DNA of 64,000 nucleotides from Glycomyces terrestris (GCF_003933745.1 NZ_RSEB01000003.1:248001-312000); one strand, 5' to 3'; counted from the stretch's first letter, positions 8,098-19,639 are shown. Numbers and translations: made by a program. Notes: a model not told the origin generated them from the sequence alone.

Positions 8098-9102
8098 TCA
8101 GCGGCGCTGGCGCTGGACCTCGGCGAGCGCGATCGAGGCCGCGACCGAGGCGTTCAGCGACTCGACCTCGCCGGAGATCGGGATGCCCGCGCGGTGGTCG
8201 CACGTCTCGGCGACCAGCCGGGACACGCCCTTGCCCTCGTCGCCGACGACGATGAGCAGCGGGTCGGCGGCGACCGGCAGGTCGAACACGTCGACGTCCC
8301 CGCCGCCGTCCAGGGCCACGGTCATGAACCCGGCCTGCTGGCACGCCTGGATGGTCCGCGTCAGGTTGACGACCTTCGCGACGGGCAGCCGCGCGGCGGC
8401 GCCCGCGGACGTGCGCCAGGCGACGGCCGTCACGGACGCGGCGCGCTTGGACGGGATGATGAGCCCGTGCCCGCCGAACGCGGCCGTGGAGCGGATGATC
8501 GCCCCCAGGTTCCGCGGGTCGGTGACGCCGTCGAGCGCGACCAGCAGCGGCGCGGTGCCGGAGGTCTGGGCGATCTCGAGGAGGTCCTCGAACTCCGCGT
8601 ACTCGTACGGCTCGATCTGGAGGCCGATGCCCTGGTGGAGGGCGTTGTTCGTGCGCCGGTCGAGGTCGCGGCGGGCCAGCTCCTTGATCGGCAGGTCGCG
8701 GTTCCCGGCCAGGCGCACCGACTCGGCGACCCGGTCGTCGAGCTCGGTGCCGAACGCCACGTACAGGGCCGTCGCGGGGACCTTCGCGCGCAGCGCCTCC
8801 AGGACCGGGTTGCGGCCCAGGATCATCTCGGGCTCGTCGGCGCGCCGCGCCTGCGTGCGGGGCCGCGACTTCCCGATGTTCGTCGTGCGCCCCTCCGAGG
8901 CGGCCTTGGCGCGCTCGGCGGCCTGCTTCCGCTGCGTCTTCTGGGGCTTGTCGTCGCCGGTGTACTCCTTGTGCCACGGGCGGTCGGCGGCCTTCAGGGT
9001 GCGGCCCTTGCCCGCGAGGCCCTTCTTCTGGCCCCCCGAGCCCTTCTGCGGGCCGGCCTTGCTGGTCTTGCGACGGTTCGGGTGCCCGCCCTTGGTGCTC
9101 AT
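8098..9102 (-). CDS. rlmB: 23S rRNA (guanosine-2'-O-)-methyltransferase RlmB/TrmH family
   Basis: SPOUT-class methyltransferase that 2'-O-methylates a guanosine in 23S rRNA. The 334 residues include a basic, low-complexity N-terminus (about 1-85, rich in K, R, G), a substrate-binding domain starting at about 90 (ILGRNPVLEAL), and the trefoil-knot catalytic domain with NLGAIIRSTAAFG (about 205-217), VGDEGKGVSRL (about 280) and the C-terminal SLNASVAASIALAE. The basic extension is common in actinobacterial members and probably binds rRNA. It follows cysS on the same strand by about 50 bases, a conserved pairing in actinobacteria. Confidence 0.92.
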   Translation of the reverse strand: MSTKGGHPNRRKTSKAGPQKGSGGQKKGLAGKGRTLKAADRPWHKEYTGDDKPQKTQRKQAAERAKAASEGRTTNIGKSRPRTQARRADEPEMILGRNPVLEALRAKVPATALYVAFGTELDDRVAESVRLAGNRDLPIKELARRDLDRRTNNALHQGIGLQIEPYEYAEFEDLLEIAQTSGTAPLLVALDGVTDPRNLGAIIRSTAAFGGHGLIIPSKRAASVTAVAWRTSAGAAARLPVAKVVNLTRTIQACQQAGFMTVALDGGGDVDVFDLPVAADPLLIVVGDEGKGVSRLVAETCDHRAGIPISGEVESLNASVAASIALAEVQRQRR

Positions 9103-9153
9103 CGGTTCAAGTTCCCCAGTGGTGTCGGTCGTCGTCTGCGGACAGGCGATCGC

Positions 9154-10554
9154 CTAGTCCACGGTCCACACGGGACCGCGAGGGGTGTCCTTGACGGTGA
9201 TGCCGGCGTGCGCGAGGTCGTCGCGGATGCGGTCGGCAGCCGCGTAGTCCTTGCGGGCCCTGGCCTCGGCGCGCTGTTCGAGTGCGAGCTTCACGAGCGC
9301 GTCGACCGCGCCGGTGAGCTTCGCGTCCCCCGGGTCGTCCCAGTGCGGGTCGAGCGGGTCGAGGCCGAGCTGGTCGAGCATAGCTCGGACGCCGGACGCG
9401 GCGCGGGCCGCGGCCGCGTCGTCACCCGCGTCCAGCGCGGCGTTGCCCTCGCGGGCCATGTCGTGGATCACGGCCACGGCCGCGGGCGTGTTCAGGTCGT
9501 CGTCCATCGCGGCCGTGAACTCCGGCGGCAGGGACCCGCCGATGACGGCCTCCGCGCCGAGCGCCTCCACCGCGCGGCGCACGAGGTTCGACAGCCGCTC
9601 CCACGCCGACTGCGCCTCCCGCAGCAGGTCCTCGGAGAACTCCAGCGGCGACCGGTAGTGGCCCGTCGTCAGGTAGTAGCGCAGGTCCGCGGGACCGAAG
9701 CCCTTCTCCCCCAAGGATTCGACGCTGAGCGTGTTCCCCAGGGACTTGCTCATCTTCGTGCCGGCGAGGTTGAGCAGGCCGCCGTGGACCCAGAAGTTCG
9801 CGAACCCGAGCCCGGCCCCGCGCGACTGCGCGAGCTCGTTCTCGTGGTGCGGGAACATGAGGTCGGTGGCGCCGCCGTGGATGTCGAACGCGTCGCCGAG
9901 GTAGCGGCGGGCCATCGCGGAGCACTCGATGTGCCAGCCGGGCCGGCCGCGCCCCCACGGGGACGTCCACGCGGCGTCCTCGGGCTCGCCGGGCTTGTGG
10001 GCCTTCCACAGGCCGAAGTCGCGGGAGTCGCGCTTGCCGCCGCCGGGCTCGGCGCTGGCGAGCATGTCCTCGGGGCGGCGGTGGGAGAGCTCGCCGTACG
10101 CGGGCCAGGAGGAGACGGAGAACCACACGTCGCCGGCGGGGGTGGCGTAGGCGTGGCCGCGGTCGACGAGCTCGGCGATGAGGTCGATCATCTCGGTGAT
10201 GTGGCCGGTGGCGCGCGGCTCGTACGTGGGGGGCGCGACGTTCAGGGCGGCGTAGTCGCGGGCGAGGCGGCGCTCGTTCTCGTAGGCGATGGCCCACCAG
10301 GGGCGGCCCTGCTCCTCGCCGCGCACGAGGATCTTGTCGTCGATGTCGGTGACGTTGCGCACGTACGTGACCTGGTAGCCGTCGCGGCGGAGCCAGCGGA
10401 TGAGCACGTCGTAGGCGACGCCGCCGCGGAGGTGGCCGAGGTGCGGGGGGCCCTGGACGGTGAGGCCGCACAGGTATACGCCGACGCGGCCGGGATTCCG
10501 GGGCTGGAATTCGCGGATCGATCGGGTGCCGGTGTCGTACAGTCGCAGGCTCAC
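9154..10554 (-). CDS. cysS: Cysteinyl-tRNA synthetase
   Basis: Class I aminoacyl-tRNA synthetase charging tRNA-Cys; 466 residues, the usual length. The first zinc ligand region YLCGLTVQGPPHLGHLRG (about 27-44) contains the HIGH-like HLGH signature, and TKMSKSLGNT (about 266) is the KMSKS loop. HIECSAMA (about 211) and PHHENE (about 235) carry further zinc ligands. The start at 10554 (MSLRLYDTGTRSIREF) matches family N-termini. It is the upstream gene of the cysS-rlmB pair. This is CysS and not the mycothiol ligase MshC: it has the long C-terminal anticodon-binding and DALR-type region. Confidence 0.95.
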   Translation of the reverse strand: MSLRLYDTGTRSIREFQPRNPGRVGVYLCGLTVQGPPHLGHLRGGVAYDVLIRWLRRDGYQVTYVRNVTDIDDKILVRGEEQGRPWWAIAYENERRLARDYAALNVAPPTYEPRATGHITEMIDLIAELVDRGHAYATPAGDVWFSVSSWPAYGELSHRRPEDMLASAEPGGGKRDSRDFGLWKAHKPGEPEDAAWTSPWGRGRPGWHIECSAMARRYLGDAFDIHGGATDLMFPHHENELAQSRGAGLGFANFWVHGGLLNLAGTKMSKSLGNTLSVESLGEKGFGPADLRYYLTTGHYRSPLEFSEDLLREAQSAWERLSNLVRRAVEALGAEAVIGGSLPPEFTAAMDDDLNTPAAVAVIHDMAREGNAALDAGDDAAAARAASGVRAMLDQLGLDPLDPHWDDPGDAKLTGAVDALVKLALEQRAEARARKDYAAADRIRDDLAHAGITVKDTPRGPVWTVD

Positions 10555-10701
10555 GCGTCAAGTCTAGACAACGGGGCGGTTCGCTTAGCGCGCCGAGGGC
10601 CGCGTGTCAAGGGCTCGCGATCGGGGCGGGCGGCGCGTCCGGCGGGTGGCCGGGGCGGGCGGGGCGGGTGCGCCGGGGCGGGCGCGGGCCGGGCCGCGAG
10701 T

Positions 10702-10800
10702 AGTACTCCGGTACTGCGCCGGAGGGGCGCCTCCTCCTCGGGAACGACCCCGGAATCGGTCCTCGCGCCCATGTGCGGAGGGCGCTGTCGCTCATAGACT
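10702..10800 (+). promoter_or_regulatory. Promoter region of the ABC-2 exporter with operator-like palindrome
   Basis: In the 284-base cysS/ABC divergent gap there is a -10-like TAGACT at 10795-10800, about 38 bases before the ATG. Upstream is an inverted repeat AGTAC-TCCG-GTACT at 10702-10715, which could be an operator. No regulator gene is adjacent. The rest of the gap is G-rich spacer with no visible gene. Confidence 0.45.
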
Positions 10801-10838
10801 GAGGCCGTCCCTGACCCGCGATCCCCGATGGGAGCCCA

Positions 10839-11783
10839 ATGATCACCGCGAAGGGTCTGTACAAGCGGTACCGGAAGACGGTCGCCGTAGACCACCTCTC
10901 GTTCGACGTCCGGCCCGGCGTCGTCACCGGATTCCTCGGCCCGAACGGGTCCGGGAAGTCCACCACCATGCGCCTCATGCTCGGCCTCGACCACGGCGAG
11001 GGCGAGACCCTGTTCGACGGGAAGCGGTTCGGCACGATCCGCCGCCCCATAAACGAGGTCGGGGCGCTCCTGGAGGCCAAGCCGTTCCACCCCACCCGGT
11101 CGGCCCGCAACCACCTGCGGATGCTCGCGGCCGGGAACCGCATCCCCGACCGGCGCGTCGACGAGGTCATGGAGTTCGTCGGCCTCGGCGACGTCAAGCG
11201 CAAGAAGCCGAAGGGGTACTCGCTCGGCATGGCGCAGCGCCTCGGGCTCGCGCAGGCGCTCCTGGGCGACCCGCGGATCCTCCTGCTCGACGAGCCCACG
11301 AACGGCCTCGACCCGCACGGCATCCACTGGATGCGCGACGTCCTCAAGACGCTCGCCGCCGAGGGCCGCACCATCTTCGTGTCGAGCCACCTGCTGTCGG
11401 AGATGCAGCTCATGGCCGACGAGCTGGTCGTCATCGGCCGCGGCACCATGATCTTCAACGGCGACGTCGACACGTTCGTCCGCGAGTTCACGCAGTCGCA
11501 GGTCGTCGTGCGCGGCCCCGACACCGCCGGGTTCACCGCCGCGCTCGAGGCCGAGGGCGGCGAGGTGAAGGCCGAGGACGGCGCGCTCGTCGTCTCCGGG
11601 CTCGAGATCGGGAAGGTCGGGCACCTCGCGTTCACGACCGGGGTCGAGCTCCACGAGCTGTCGACCCGCCGGGCCTCCCTGGAGGAGGCGTTCATGTCCG
11701 CGACCGGCGCCTCCGAGGAGTTCGTCGCCAAGGAACCCGTGCGCGCCGGCGGACCGGCCGCCCCCGAAGGAGAGGCCCTCTGA
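10839..11783 (+). CDS. ABC-2 type transporter ATP-binding protein
   Basis: 314-residue ATPase of the drug/bacteriocin exporter type. Walker A GPNGSGKST (about 33-41), Q-loop GALLEAKPF (the BcrA-like replacement of the usual Q), signature YSLGMAQRLGLAQ (about 127), Walker B ILLLDEPTNGLDP (about 147-159) and the switch His in SSHLLSEMQ (about 185) are all present. About 90 C-terminal residues form the accessory domain seen in BcrA-type subunits. GGGAG precedes ATG 10839. The stop overlaps the start of the permease gene, so the two are translationally coupled. Substrate unknown; self-resistance or lipid/peptide export are typical for the family. Confidence 0.9.
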   Translation: MITAKGLYKRYRKTVAVDHLSFDVRPGVVTGFLGPNGSGKSTTMRLMLGLDHGEGETLFDGKRFGTIRRPINEVGALLEAKPFHPTRSARNHLRMLAAGNRIPDRRVDEVMEFVGLGDVKRKKPKGYSLGMAQRLGLAQALLGDPRILLLDEPTNGLDPHGIHWMRDVLKTLAAEGRTIFVSSHLLSEMQLMADELVVIGRGTMIFNGDVDTFVREFTQSQVVVRGPDTAGFTAALEAEGGEVKAEDGALVVSGLEIGKVGHLAFTTGVELHELSTRRASLEEAFMSATGASEEFVAKEPVRAGGPAAPEGEAL

Positions 11784-12568
11784 TGCTCGACGCACTGCGC
11801 TTCGAGTGGACGCGTCTGCTCACGCTCCGCTCCACGTACTGGCTCATCGGGATGGGCCTGCTCGTCACCACCGGCGTCGCGGTCCTCCTCGGGGTCGCGG
11901 GCCGCAACGACCCGATCAGCACCGAGGTGCTGTGGATCGCGCTCAACGGCGCAGCCGGGTTCGGACTGCCGTTCCTGGCCGTGTTCATGGCGATCATCGG
12001 GATCTTCGCGTGCGGCCACGAGTACCGGCACGGCACCATCCAGCCGACCCTGACGTCGCTGCCGCAGCGCAACCGGCTCATCCTCGCCAAGCTCGCCGTG
12101 GTCCTCACGACGACGCTCGCCGTGACGATCGTGCAGATGGCGATCAACCTCGGCGTCGTCTACGTCGTGTGGGGCGAGGCGCCCGGCCTGTTCGAGGACC
12201 CGCTCGGGACCGCCCTCATCGGGTACGTCCTGTACGTGCTGCTGTACGTCCTCGTCGGCTTCGGCCTGGGCCTGCTGTTCCGGGGCGTGCCCTCGGCGCT
12301 CGTGGTCATCTTCCTGATGCCGCTCATCATCGAGAACATGATCTTCGGCCTCTCGAACATCCCGCAGCTCGACTGGCTCGTCCCGGTCGTGAAGTTCCTG
12401 CCGTTCACCGACGGCGCCCGCCTCATGGAGCTCGCCGCCCCCGACTTCGGACCCGGCGCGCCCGACTTCGACCTGTTCTCCCGCTGGGCCTCCGGCGGCG
12501 TCTTCGCCCTCTTCGCCGCCCTCATCCTCAGCGCGGCCTGGATCCTCTTCAAGAAGCGCGACGCATAA
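11783..12568 (+). CDS. ABC-2 type transporter permease
   Basis: 261 residues starting with ATG 11783, which overlaps the upstream TGA by one base (TGATG). GGAGAGG lies about 8 bases before it. Six membrane segments are visible (starting near residues 17, 55, 100, 140, 170 and 235) with a short amphipathic N-terminus (LRFEWTRLLTLRSTYW), the usual layout of ABC-2 permeases. The motif GHEYRHGTIQPTL after the second segment is typical of this family. It pairs with the ATPase upstream to form an exporter; a terminator follows. Confidence 0.88.
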   Translation: MLDALRFEWTRLLTLRSTYWLIGMGLLVTTGVAVLLGVAGRNDPISTEVLWIALNGAAGFGLPFLAVFMAIIGIFACGHEYRHGTIQPTLTSLPQRNRLILAKLAVVLTTTLAVTIVQMAINLGVVYVVWGEAPGLFEDPLGTALIGYVLYVLLYVLVGFGLGLLFRGVPSALVVIFLMPLIIENMIFGLSNIPQLDWLVPVVKFLPFTDGARLMELAAPDFGPGAPDFDLFSRWASGGVFALFAALILSAAWILFKKRDA

Positions 12569-12584
12569 CACCCACCGCGCGACA

Positions 12585-12616
12585 CAGCGGCCCGTGGCCT
12601 TCGCCACGGGCCGCTG
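12585..12616 (+). terminator. Terminator after the ABC-2 operon
   Basis: Perfect 14-bp arms (12585-12598 and 12603-12616) with a 4-base loop CTTC, 16 bases after the permease stop. It is convergent with asd and may work in both directions. Confidence 0.8.
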
Positions 12617-12670
12617 CCGTCAGTCCCGGCTGCCCCTCGGGCGGGGTCGCCGATCCGCGGTGTCCGACCC

Positions 12671-13738
12671 CTACTGGGCCGCTTCGAGTTCGCGCCGGAC
12701 CAGGTCCGCGGTCTCGATCGAGTTCAGGGCCGCGCCCTTCATGAGGTTGTCGGCGACCACGAAGAACTCCAGCGAGTTCGGGAAGTCGATCGACTGCCGG
12801 ATGCGCCCGACCTGCGTGCCGCTCCTGCCGACCGAGTCGACCGGCATCGGGAACACGCCGTTCGCCGGGTCGTCGACGAGCGTGACGCCGTCGGCCGCGC
12901 CCAGCACCCGGTGCGCGTCCGCGACCGTGACCTCGCGCTCGAACGTCGCGTGCACGACCTGCGAGTGCCCGACCGCGACCGGCACGCGCACGCACGTAGA
13001 GGCGACCTTCAGGTCCGGGAGCCCCAGGATCTTGCGGGACTCGTTGCGGACCTTCAGCTCCTCGCTCGTCCAGCCGTCGTCCTTCCAGCCGCCGACCTTC
13101 GGCACCACGTTCAGCGCCAGCGGCGCCCCGAACGGCGCGTTGAACTCCTCGCCGAGCACCAGCCGCAGGTCGCTGCCCATGGTCCCGACGCCCTCGACGC
13201 CCGCGACCTTCTGCAACTGCGCGTACAGCGCCTCCAGCCCGTCCTTGCCCGAGCCCGAGGCCGCCTGGTACGACGCCACCGACATCGACACCAGCCCGAA
13301 CTCCTCGTTCAGGGCCGCGAGCGTCGGGATGAGCGCCAGCGTCGTGCAGTTCGCGTTCGCGATGATGCCCTTCGGCCGGTTCGCGGCCTCCCCCGGATTC
13401 GCCTCCCGGCACACCAGCGGCACCTCCGGGTCCATCCGGAAGTGCCCGGACTTGTCGATCACGACGACGCCCTTCGCGGCCGCCACCGGCACCCACTCCG
13501 CGCTGACCTCGTCGGGCAGGTCGAAGTGCGCGATGTCGATCCCGTCGAACGCCTCCGCCGAGATCGCCTGCACCGTCAGCACCTCGTCGCCGACGTCCAG
13601 CTGCTTCCCGGCCGACCGCGGCGACGCGATCAGCCGCACCTCGCCCCAGTTCCCGCGCTCCTCGGCGATGAGCCGGCGCATGATCGACCCGACGACGCCC
13701 GTGGCGCCGACGATCGCGACGTTCAGCTTGCGTCCCAC
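12671..13738 (-). CDS. asd: Aspartate-semialdehyde dehydrogenase
   Basis: Reduces beta-aspartyl phosphate to aspartate semialdehyde (lysine, threonine, methionine and diaminopimelate branch). I place the start at GTG 13738 (VGRKLNVAIVGATGVVG), two bases after the lysC stop, giving 355 residues. Earlier in-frame starts would run into lysC and add an Arg-rich, non-conserved stretch. The NADP-binding VGATGVVG is at the N-terminus, the catalytic Cys is in NANCTT (about 132), and the substrate-binding SYQAASGSG (about 160) and the catalytic-His region RVPVAVGHSQ (about 250) are present. It is directly downstream of lysC, the actinobacterial lysC-asd order. Confidence 0.95.
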   Translation of the reverse strand: MGRKLNVAIVGATGVVGSIMRRLIAEERGNWGEVRLIASPRSAGKQLDVGDEVLTVQAISAEAFDGIDIAHFDLPDEVSAEWVPVAAAKGVVVIDKSGHFRMDPEVPLVCREANPGEAANRPKGIIANANCTTLALIPTLAALNEEFGLVSMSVASYQAASGSGKDGLEALYAQLQKVAGVEGVGTMGSDLRLVLGEEFNAPFGAPLALNVVPKVGGWKDDGWTSEELKVRNESRKILGLPDLKVASTCVRVPVAVGHSQVVHATFEREVTVADAHRVLGAADGVTLVDDPANGVFPMPVDSVGRSGTQVGRIRQSIDFPNSLEFFVVADNLMKGAALNSIETADLVRRELEAAQ

Positions 13739-13740
13739 GG

Positions 13741-14259
13741 CTACCGCCCCGTCCCCGCGTAGACGACGGCCTCTTCCGAACCGCCGAGCTCGAACTTGTC
13801 GTGCACCGCCCGCACCGCCGCGTCCAGGTCGGTGTCCCGGCACACCACCGAGATCCGGATCTCCGAGGTGGAGATGATCTCGATGTTCACGCCCGCGTCC
13901 GCGAGCGCCTGGCAGAAGTTCGCCGTCACACCCGGGTGCGAGCGCATCCCGGCGCCGACCAGGGAGATCTTGCCGATGTGCTCGTCGTAGATGAGCTTCT
14001 CGAACCCGATCGCCTCCTGGTGGCGCTTGAGCTCCCCGGTGGCCTTCGGCCCGGACTCCTTGGGGAGGGTGAAGGAGATGTCGGTGTGGCCGTTCCCCGC
14101 GGTCGACACGTTCTGCACGATCATGTCGATGTCGACCTCGGCGTCGGCGATGACCTGGAAGATCGAGGCCGCCGCGCCCGGCTTGTCGGGCACGCGGGTG
14201 ACGGTGATCTTGGCTTCGGAGCGGTCGTGTGCGACGCCGCTGATGAGTGCTTGCTCCAC
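13741..14259 (-). CDS. lysC: Nested in-frame start for aspartokinase beta subunit
   Basis: Inside lysC, in the same frame, GTG 14259 is preceded by GGAGGAG with 6 bases spacing, a far better ribosome-binding site than chance would leave inside a coding region. Translation from here gives 172 residues ([11 protein letters not shown]...) containing only the two ACT domains. Actinobacterial aspartokinases such as that of Corynebacterium are known alpha2-beta2 enzymes with the beta chain made from an in-frame internal start; the 172-residue length equals what I recall for that beta chain. The ATG at 14274 is an alternative start but has no good ribosome-binding site. Confidence 0.8.
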   Translation of the reverse strand: MEQALISGVAHDRSEAKITVTRVPDKPGAAASIFQVIADAEVDIDMIVQNVSTAGNGHTDISFTLPKESGPKATGELKRHQEAIGFEKLIYDEHIGKISLVGAGMRSHPGVTANFCQALADAGVNIEIISTSEIRISVVCRDTDLDAAVRAVHDKFELGGSEEAVVYAGTGR

Positions 14260-15006
14260 GGGAAGCTCCTCCATGTAACCCGACACGATCGTGCCGGTCT
14301 TGTTCGAGTACGACGAGCGGACGTGCAGCGGGATGCCGTAGCGGCGGGCGTACTCCACGCTGCGCAGGTACAGGATCTTCGCGCCGGACGCGGCCATCTC
14401 GAGCATCTCCTCGAAGGTGATGGCGTCGAGCTTCTTCGCGTTGGGCACGATCCGCGGGTCGGCGGAGAACACGCCATCCACGTCCGAGTAGATCTCGCAG
14501 ACGTCGGCCTCGAGCGCGGCGGCCAGCGCGACCGCGGTCATGTCCGAGCCGCCGCGGCCGAGGGTCGTGATGTCCTTCGTGTCGGGGCTGACGCCCTGGA
14601 ACCCGGCGACGATCGTGATGTAGCCCTCGTCGAGGGCCGCGCGGATGCGCCCCGGCGTGACGTCGATGATGCGGGCCCCGCCGTGGACGGCCGTGGTGAG
14701 CATCCCCGCCTGCGAGCCGGTGAAGGACCTGGCCTGGAAGCCGAGGTCGTTGATCGCCATGGCCAGCAGCGACATCGAGATGCGCTCGCCGGCGGTCAGG
14801 AGCATGTCGAGCTCGCGCGGCTCGGGGACGGGGGAGACCTGGGCGGCGAGGTCGAGCAGCTCGTCGGTGGTGTCACCCATGGCGGAGACGACGACGACCA
14901 CGTCGTCGCCGCGCTTTCGCGTGGCCACCACTCGCTCAGCGACGCGCTTGACGCGCTCGGCATTCTCGACCGATGATCCGCCGTACTTCTGCACGACTAG
15001 CGCCAC
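13741..15006 (-). CDS. lysC: Aspartokinase, alpha subunit
   Basis: Phosphorylates aspartate, the first and usually feedback-inhibited step of the aspartate pathway. The start is GTG 15006 (encoding [12 protein letters not shown]), because GAGGTGA lies 5 bases upstream; the GTG nine bases earlier is inside that ribosome-binding site. The protein then has 421 residues, the same as I recall for Corynebacterium LysC. The kinase domain shows KYGGSS (about 7-12), LTAGERIS (about 71) and GRGGSD (about 150). Two ACT domains follow (about 260-335 and 340-421) and should bind lysine/threonine. A second gene product, the beta subunit, starts inside at 14259. Confidence 0.95.
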   Translation of the reverse strand: MALVVQKYGGSSVENAERVKRVAERVVATRKRGDDVVVVVSAMGDTTDELLDLAAQVSPVPEPRELDMLLTAGERISMSLLAMAINDLGFQARSFTGSQAGMLTTAVHGGARIIDVTPGRIRAALDEGYITIVAGFQGVSPDTKDITTLGRGGSDMTAVALAAALEADVCEIYSDVDGVFSADPRIVPNAKKLDAITFEEMLEMAASGAKILYLRSVEYARRYGIPLHVRSSYSNKTGTIVSGYMEELPVEQALISGVAHDRSEAKITVTRVPDKPGAAASIFQVIADAEVDIDMIVQNVSTAGNGHTDISFTLPKESGPKATGELKRHQEAIGFEKLIYDEHIGKISLVGAGMRSHPGVTANFCQALADAGVNIEIISTSEIRISVVCRDTDLDAAVRAVHDKFELGGSEEAVVYAGTGR

Positions 15007-15072
15007 GGGTTTCACCTCACTCGCTCATGTCTCGCGTGGTATTCACGGCGCCCACTGGGGGGCGGCCATGTC

Positions 15073-15078
15073 ACCTTA
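15073..15078 (-). promoter_or_regulatory. Possible lysC -10 element
   Basis: TAAGGT on the minus strand, about 70 bases upstream of the lysC start, in the 130-base gap shared with the divergent lipoprotein gene. The -35 region is weak. Confidence 0.3.
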
Positions 15079-15136
15079 GCTGCGCCTACCGGTGTGTCGC
15101 CAGGTCGTTCCGGGTGCCGGGACAGAGAATCGGCCG

Positions 15137-15919
15137 GTGGGAACGAGAAGGACGAACCGGACGGTGGCGGCGCTCACGGTCACCGCGCTGCTGGCGCTCG
15201 CGGGATGCGGGACCGCGACCGCCGAGGACCGCCCCGAGGAGGCGCCGCGGCGCCACAGCGCCCAGGCGACCCTGATCGGGCGCGCCGCCCGGGCCCTGGA
15301 CACCGCCTTCACCGCCGAGTACACGTGGTCGCAGGGCGGCACGGTCACCGTGTGGGCCGCCGAGGACGGCACCTGGCGCGTCGACGTCCCCGACTGGGCG
15401 CTCGGCGGCACCGTCGACGTGTCCGTCGCGTGGACGACCGGCGGGTTCTTCCAGTGCGCGGCCGGCCGCTGCGTCAAGCTCGCCGGGATCACCGGCGAGG
15501 TCCCGCGCGAGTACGACCCGCACGTGCAGCGGCCGTTCGTCGAATGGCTGCCGCAGCTCCTCGACCGGCACCTGCCGTTCTCGGTCGCGCAGGACGGCGA
15601 CTGCTTCACGCTCACCCCGAACACGGTCGTCGTCGACCCGCCGATCCCGCCGGGCGAGTGGTGCCTCGACCAGGCCGGCACGATCCTCGCGGTCGAGAGC
15701 GCCGCGTTCGGCACCCTCGAACTCGCGCGCGAGCCCGCCGCGGCCGCCGCGACCGTCGAGCTCCCCGGCGACGTCGTCGACGAGGAGCCGCTCGGCGCCG
15801 AGGCGCCCCCCGAGCCGACCCCCACGCCGGCCGCGTCCGCGACCGCACCGGCCGGGACGCCCTCGGCGACGCCGCCGGCGACCGCGGCGCCGTCCCCCGA
15901 AGGGACGACCGGAGAGTAA
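15137..15919 (+). CDS. Putative lipoprotein
   Basis: 260 residues from GTG 15137 (VGTRRTNRTVAAL...). This start puts a short basic n-region directly before the hydrophobic helix and a lipobox LALAGC, so Cys about 24 would be lipid-modified and the protein anchored outside the membrane. The next GTG, before VAAL, is also possible. The mature part is a single globular domain of about 170 residues with four cysteines (FFQCAAGRC, GDCF, EWC), then a Pro/Ala/Thr-rich, probably unstructured tail (about 205-260). Family not recognised; similar to generic actinobacterial LppX/LprG-like anchored proteins only in layout. It is divergent from lysC. Confidence 0.65.
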   Translation: MGTRRTNRTVAALTVTALLALAGCGTATAEDRPEEAPRRHSAQATLIGRAARALDTAFTAEYTWSQGGTVTVWAAEDGTWRVDVPDWALGGTVDVSVAWTTGGFFQCAAGRCVKLAGITGEVPREYDPHVQRPFVEWLPQLLDRHLPFSVAQDGDCFTLTPNTVVVDPPIPPGEWCLDQAGTILAVESAAFGTLELAREPAAAAATVELPGDVVDEEPLGAEAPPEPTPTPAASATAPAGTPSATPPATAAPSPEGTTGE

Positions 15920-16054
15920 GGAAAGCGACAGGACGTGCGGTTTCGACTGCCGAGCGTGGCACCATGAACGGTGGCGACGACGCCGACCCGCCCGGACCGG
16001 CCGCCCCCGGGGCACCCGCCGGCAGCGGGCCCCGCTGCCACTGAAGGAGCGCGC

Positions 16055-18614
<2,560 letters not shown>

Positions 18615-18779
18615 ACCGTCGCCGGGGCGCGAGCCCCGGCGAGGTCGCCGACCCGAGCCGAAGAACCGGCTCCGACGCGCACGAATCCAAGCGGGCGCCC
18701 AAAAGGCACCCGCTCACCAAGGGTCCCAACACCAATGGGACCGATGAGGCGGCGCCGGCGACCGAACAGCAGCAAGAAA

Positions 18780-18818
18780 CCCGTGGGGGCGGGCCGCATC
18801 GCGGCCCGCCCCCACGGG
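18780..18818 (+). terminator. Strong hairpin downstream of leuA
   Basis: Perfect 18-bp arms (18780-18797 and 18801-18818) with a 3-base loop ATC. It is 165 bases after the leuA stop, with no gene in between that I can support. Confidence 0.7.
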
Positions 18819-18829
18819 CATCCCCAGGG

Positions 18830-18937
18830 TTATCCACAACCAGCGCAAGCAGCGAAAACACCGATACCCACAGAGTTATCCACAAGTACGATGTTCACAT
18901 TCGACACTTGCTGGGCCCTTCTGTTGTAGTGGATAGC
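18830..18937 (+). promoter_or_regulatory. Cluster of DnaA boxes
   Basis: Two perfect 9-mers TTATCCACA (18830-18838 and 18876-18884), the same orientation, start to start 46 bases. Between them, ATACCCACA (about 18864-18872) matches 7 of 9. A further 7-of-9 match on the opposite strand lies at 18929-18937 (AGTGGATAG). The local stretch, about 18840-18950, is visibly richer in A/T than the surroundings. There is no dnaA, dnaN, gyrB or rpmH nearby, so this is probably not the origin; it could be a DnaA-binding titration or control site. Confidence 0.6.
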
Positions 18938-19166
18938 AAAAACGTCATCCGGTATCGGCGGGATGGCGGCGACAGAGGGGATTCGCGAACGTCGCCATAC
19001 CGAGGCCCGAGCGCGGGAAGCCGCCCGCGCACCGGGTCCCCGCCGGTACCACCGCTCCGCGGAGCATGCGGGCGGCCGCCCTGACGAGGACGGCCGCCCG
19101 CAACAACCAAGAACAAGCACCGAACCCGACCCGACCAAAACTGACCGATCGGGCCGCGCCGTCGGG
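18938..19166. other. Intergenic stretch without a supportable gene
   Basis: Short Arg/Pro-rich frames exist on both strands, but I see no ribosome-binding site, conserved motif or hairpin here. It ends at the DUF1905 gene. Confidence 0.5.
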
Positions 19167-19460
19167 TCAGTCGATCTCGACTGACAGCCGGACGGTGACG
19201 GTGTCGCCTTCGTCGACGCCGCCGGCCCGCCTCCGGACGGCCGCTTTCAGCGGGACGATGTAGCGCCCGTCCTTGGGCCACAACGAGGTCTCCCAGGAGA
19301 CTCCGCCCATGCGGGCCGTCACGGGGACCATGCCCCACCCGTAGCTGACCACCGCCGAGGCCGCCGCCAGCTCGCGGCAGCCGTCTTCGGGAACGGTCAC
19401 GAAGTACCAGGGCGCCGGCCCCCGCCAGTGCCAGACCTCGCCGCTGAACTCCAGTTCCAT
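19167..19460 (-). CDS. DUF1905 domain protein
   Basis: 97 residues from ATG 19460 (MELEFSGEVWHWRGPAPWYFV), which fits the usual start of DUF1905 proteins, small beta-barrel proteins of unknown role. The W-x-W-x-G-P-A-P-W-Y-F-V run and G-x-G-M-V-P-V-T-A-R (about 42-52) are family-like. GGAGG sits only one base before this ATG, too close to be ideal, so a GTG 30 bases upstream (19490) may be used instead. No partner gene is obvious; the next gene on this strand is the small cupin. Confidence 0.75.
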   Translation of the reverse strand: MELEFSGEVWHWRGPAPWYFVTVPEDGCRELAAASAVVSYGWGMVPVTARMGGVSWETSLWPKDGRYIVPLKAAVRRRAGGVDEGDTVTVRLSVEID

Positions 19461-19639
19461 GCCTCCGAGGATACGAACCCCGCCCGACACACCCGACCCG
19501 CTTCGGCCGGCCCGACCTCGATCGGAGAGGCGCAGAGGCGGTCAGCCGTGGGTGGTGCCGGCGCCAGGGAGCAGGTCGAGCGGGGAGGTGCCGGCGCCCT
19601 GGGGTCGGTCGGGCCCAGATGCTGCCCGCCGGAGGCGGG

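Noticed and set aside
18830-18937. Chromosome origin oriC
   Set aside because: There is no dnaA, dnaN, recF, gyrB or rpmH in the neighbourhood; genes on both sides are metabolic.
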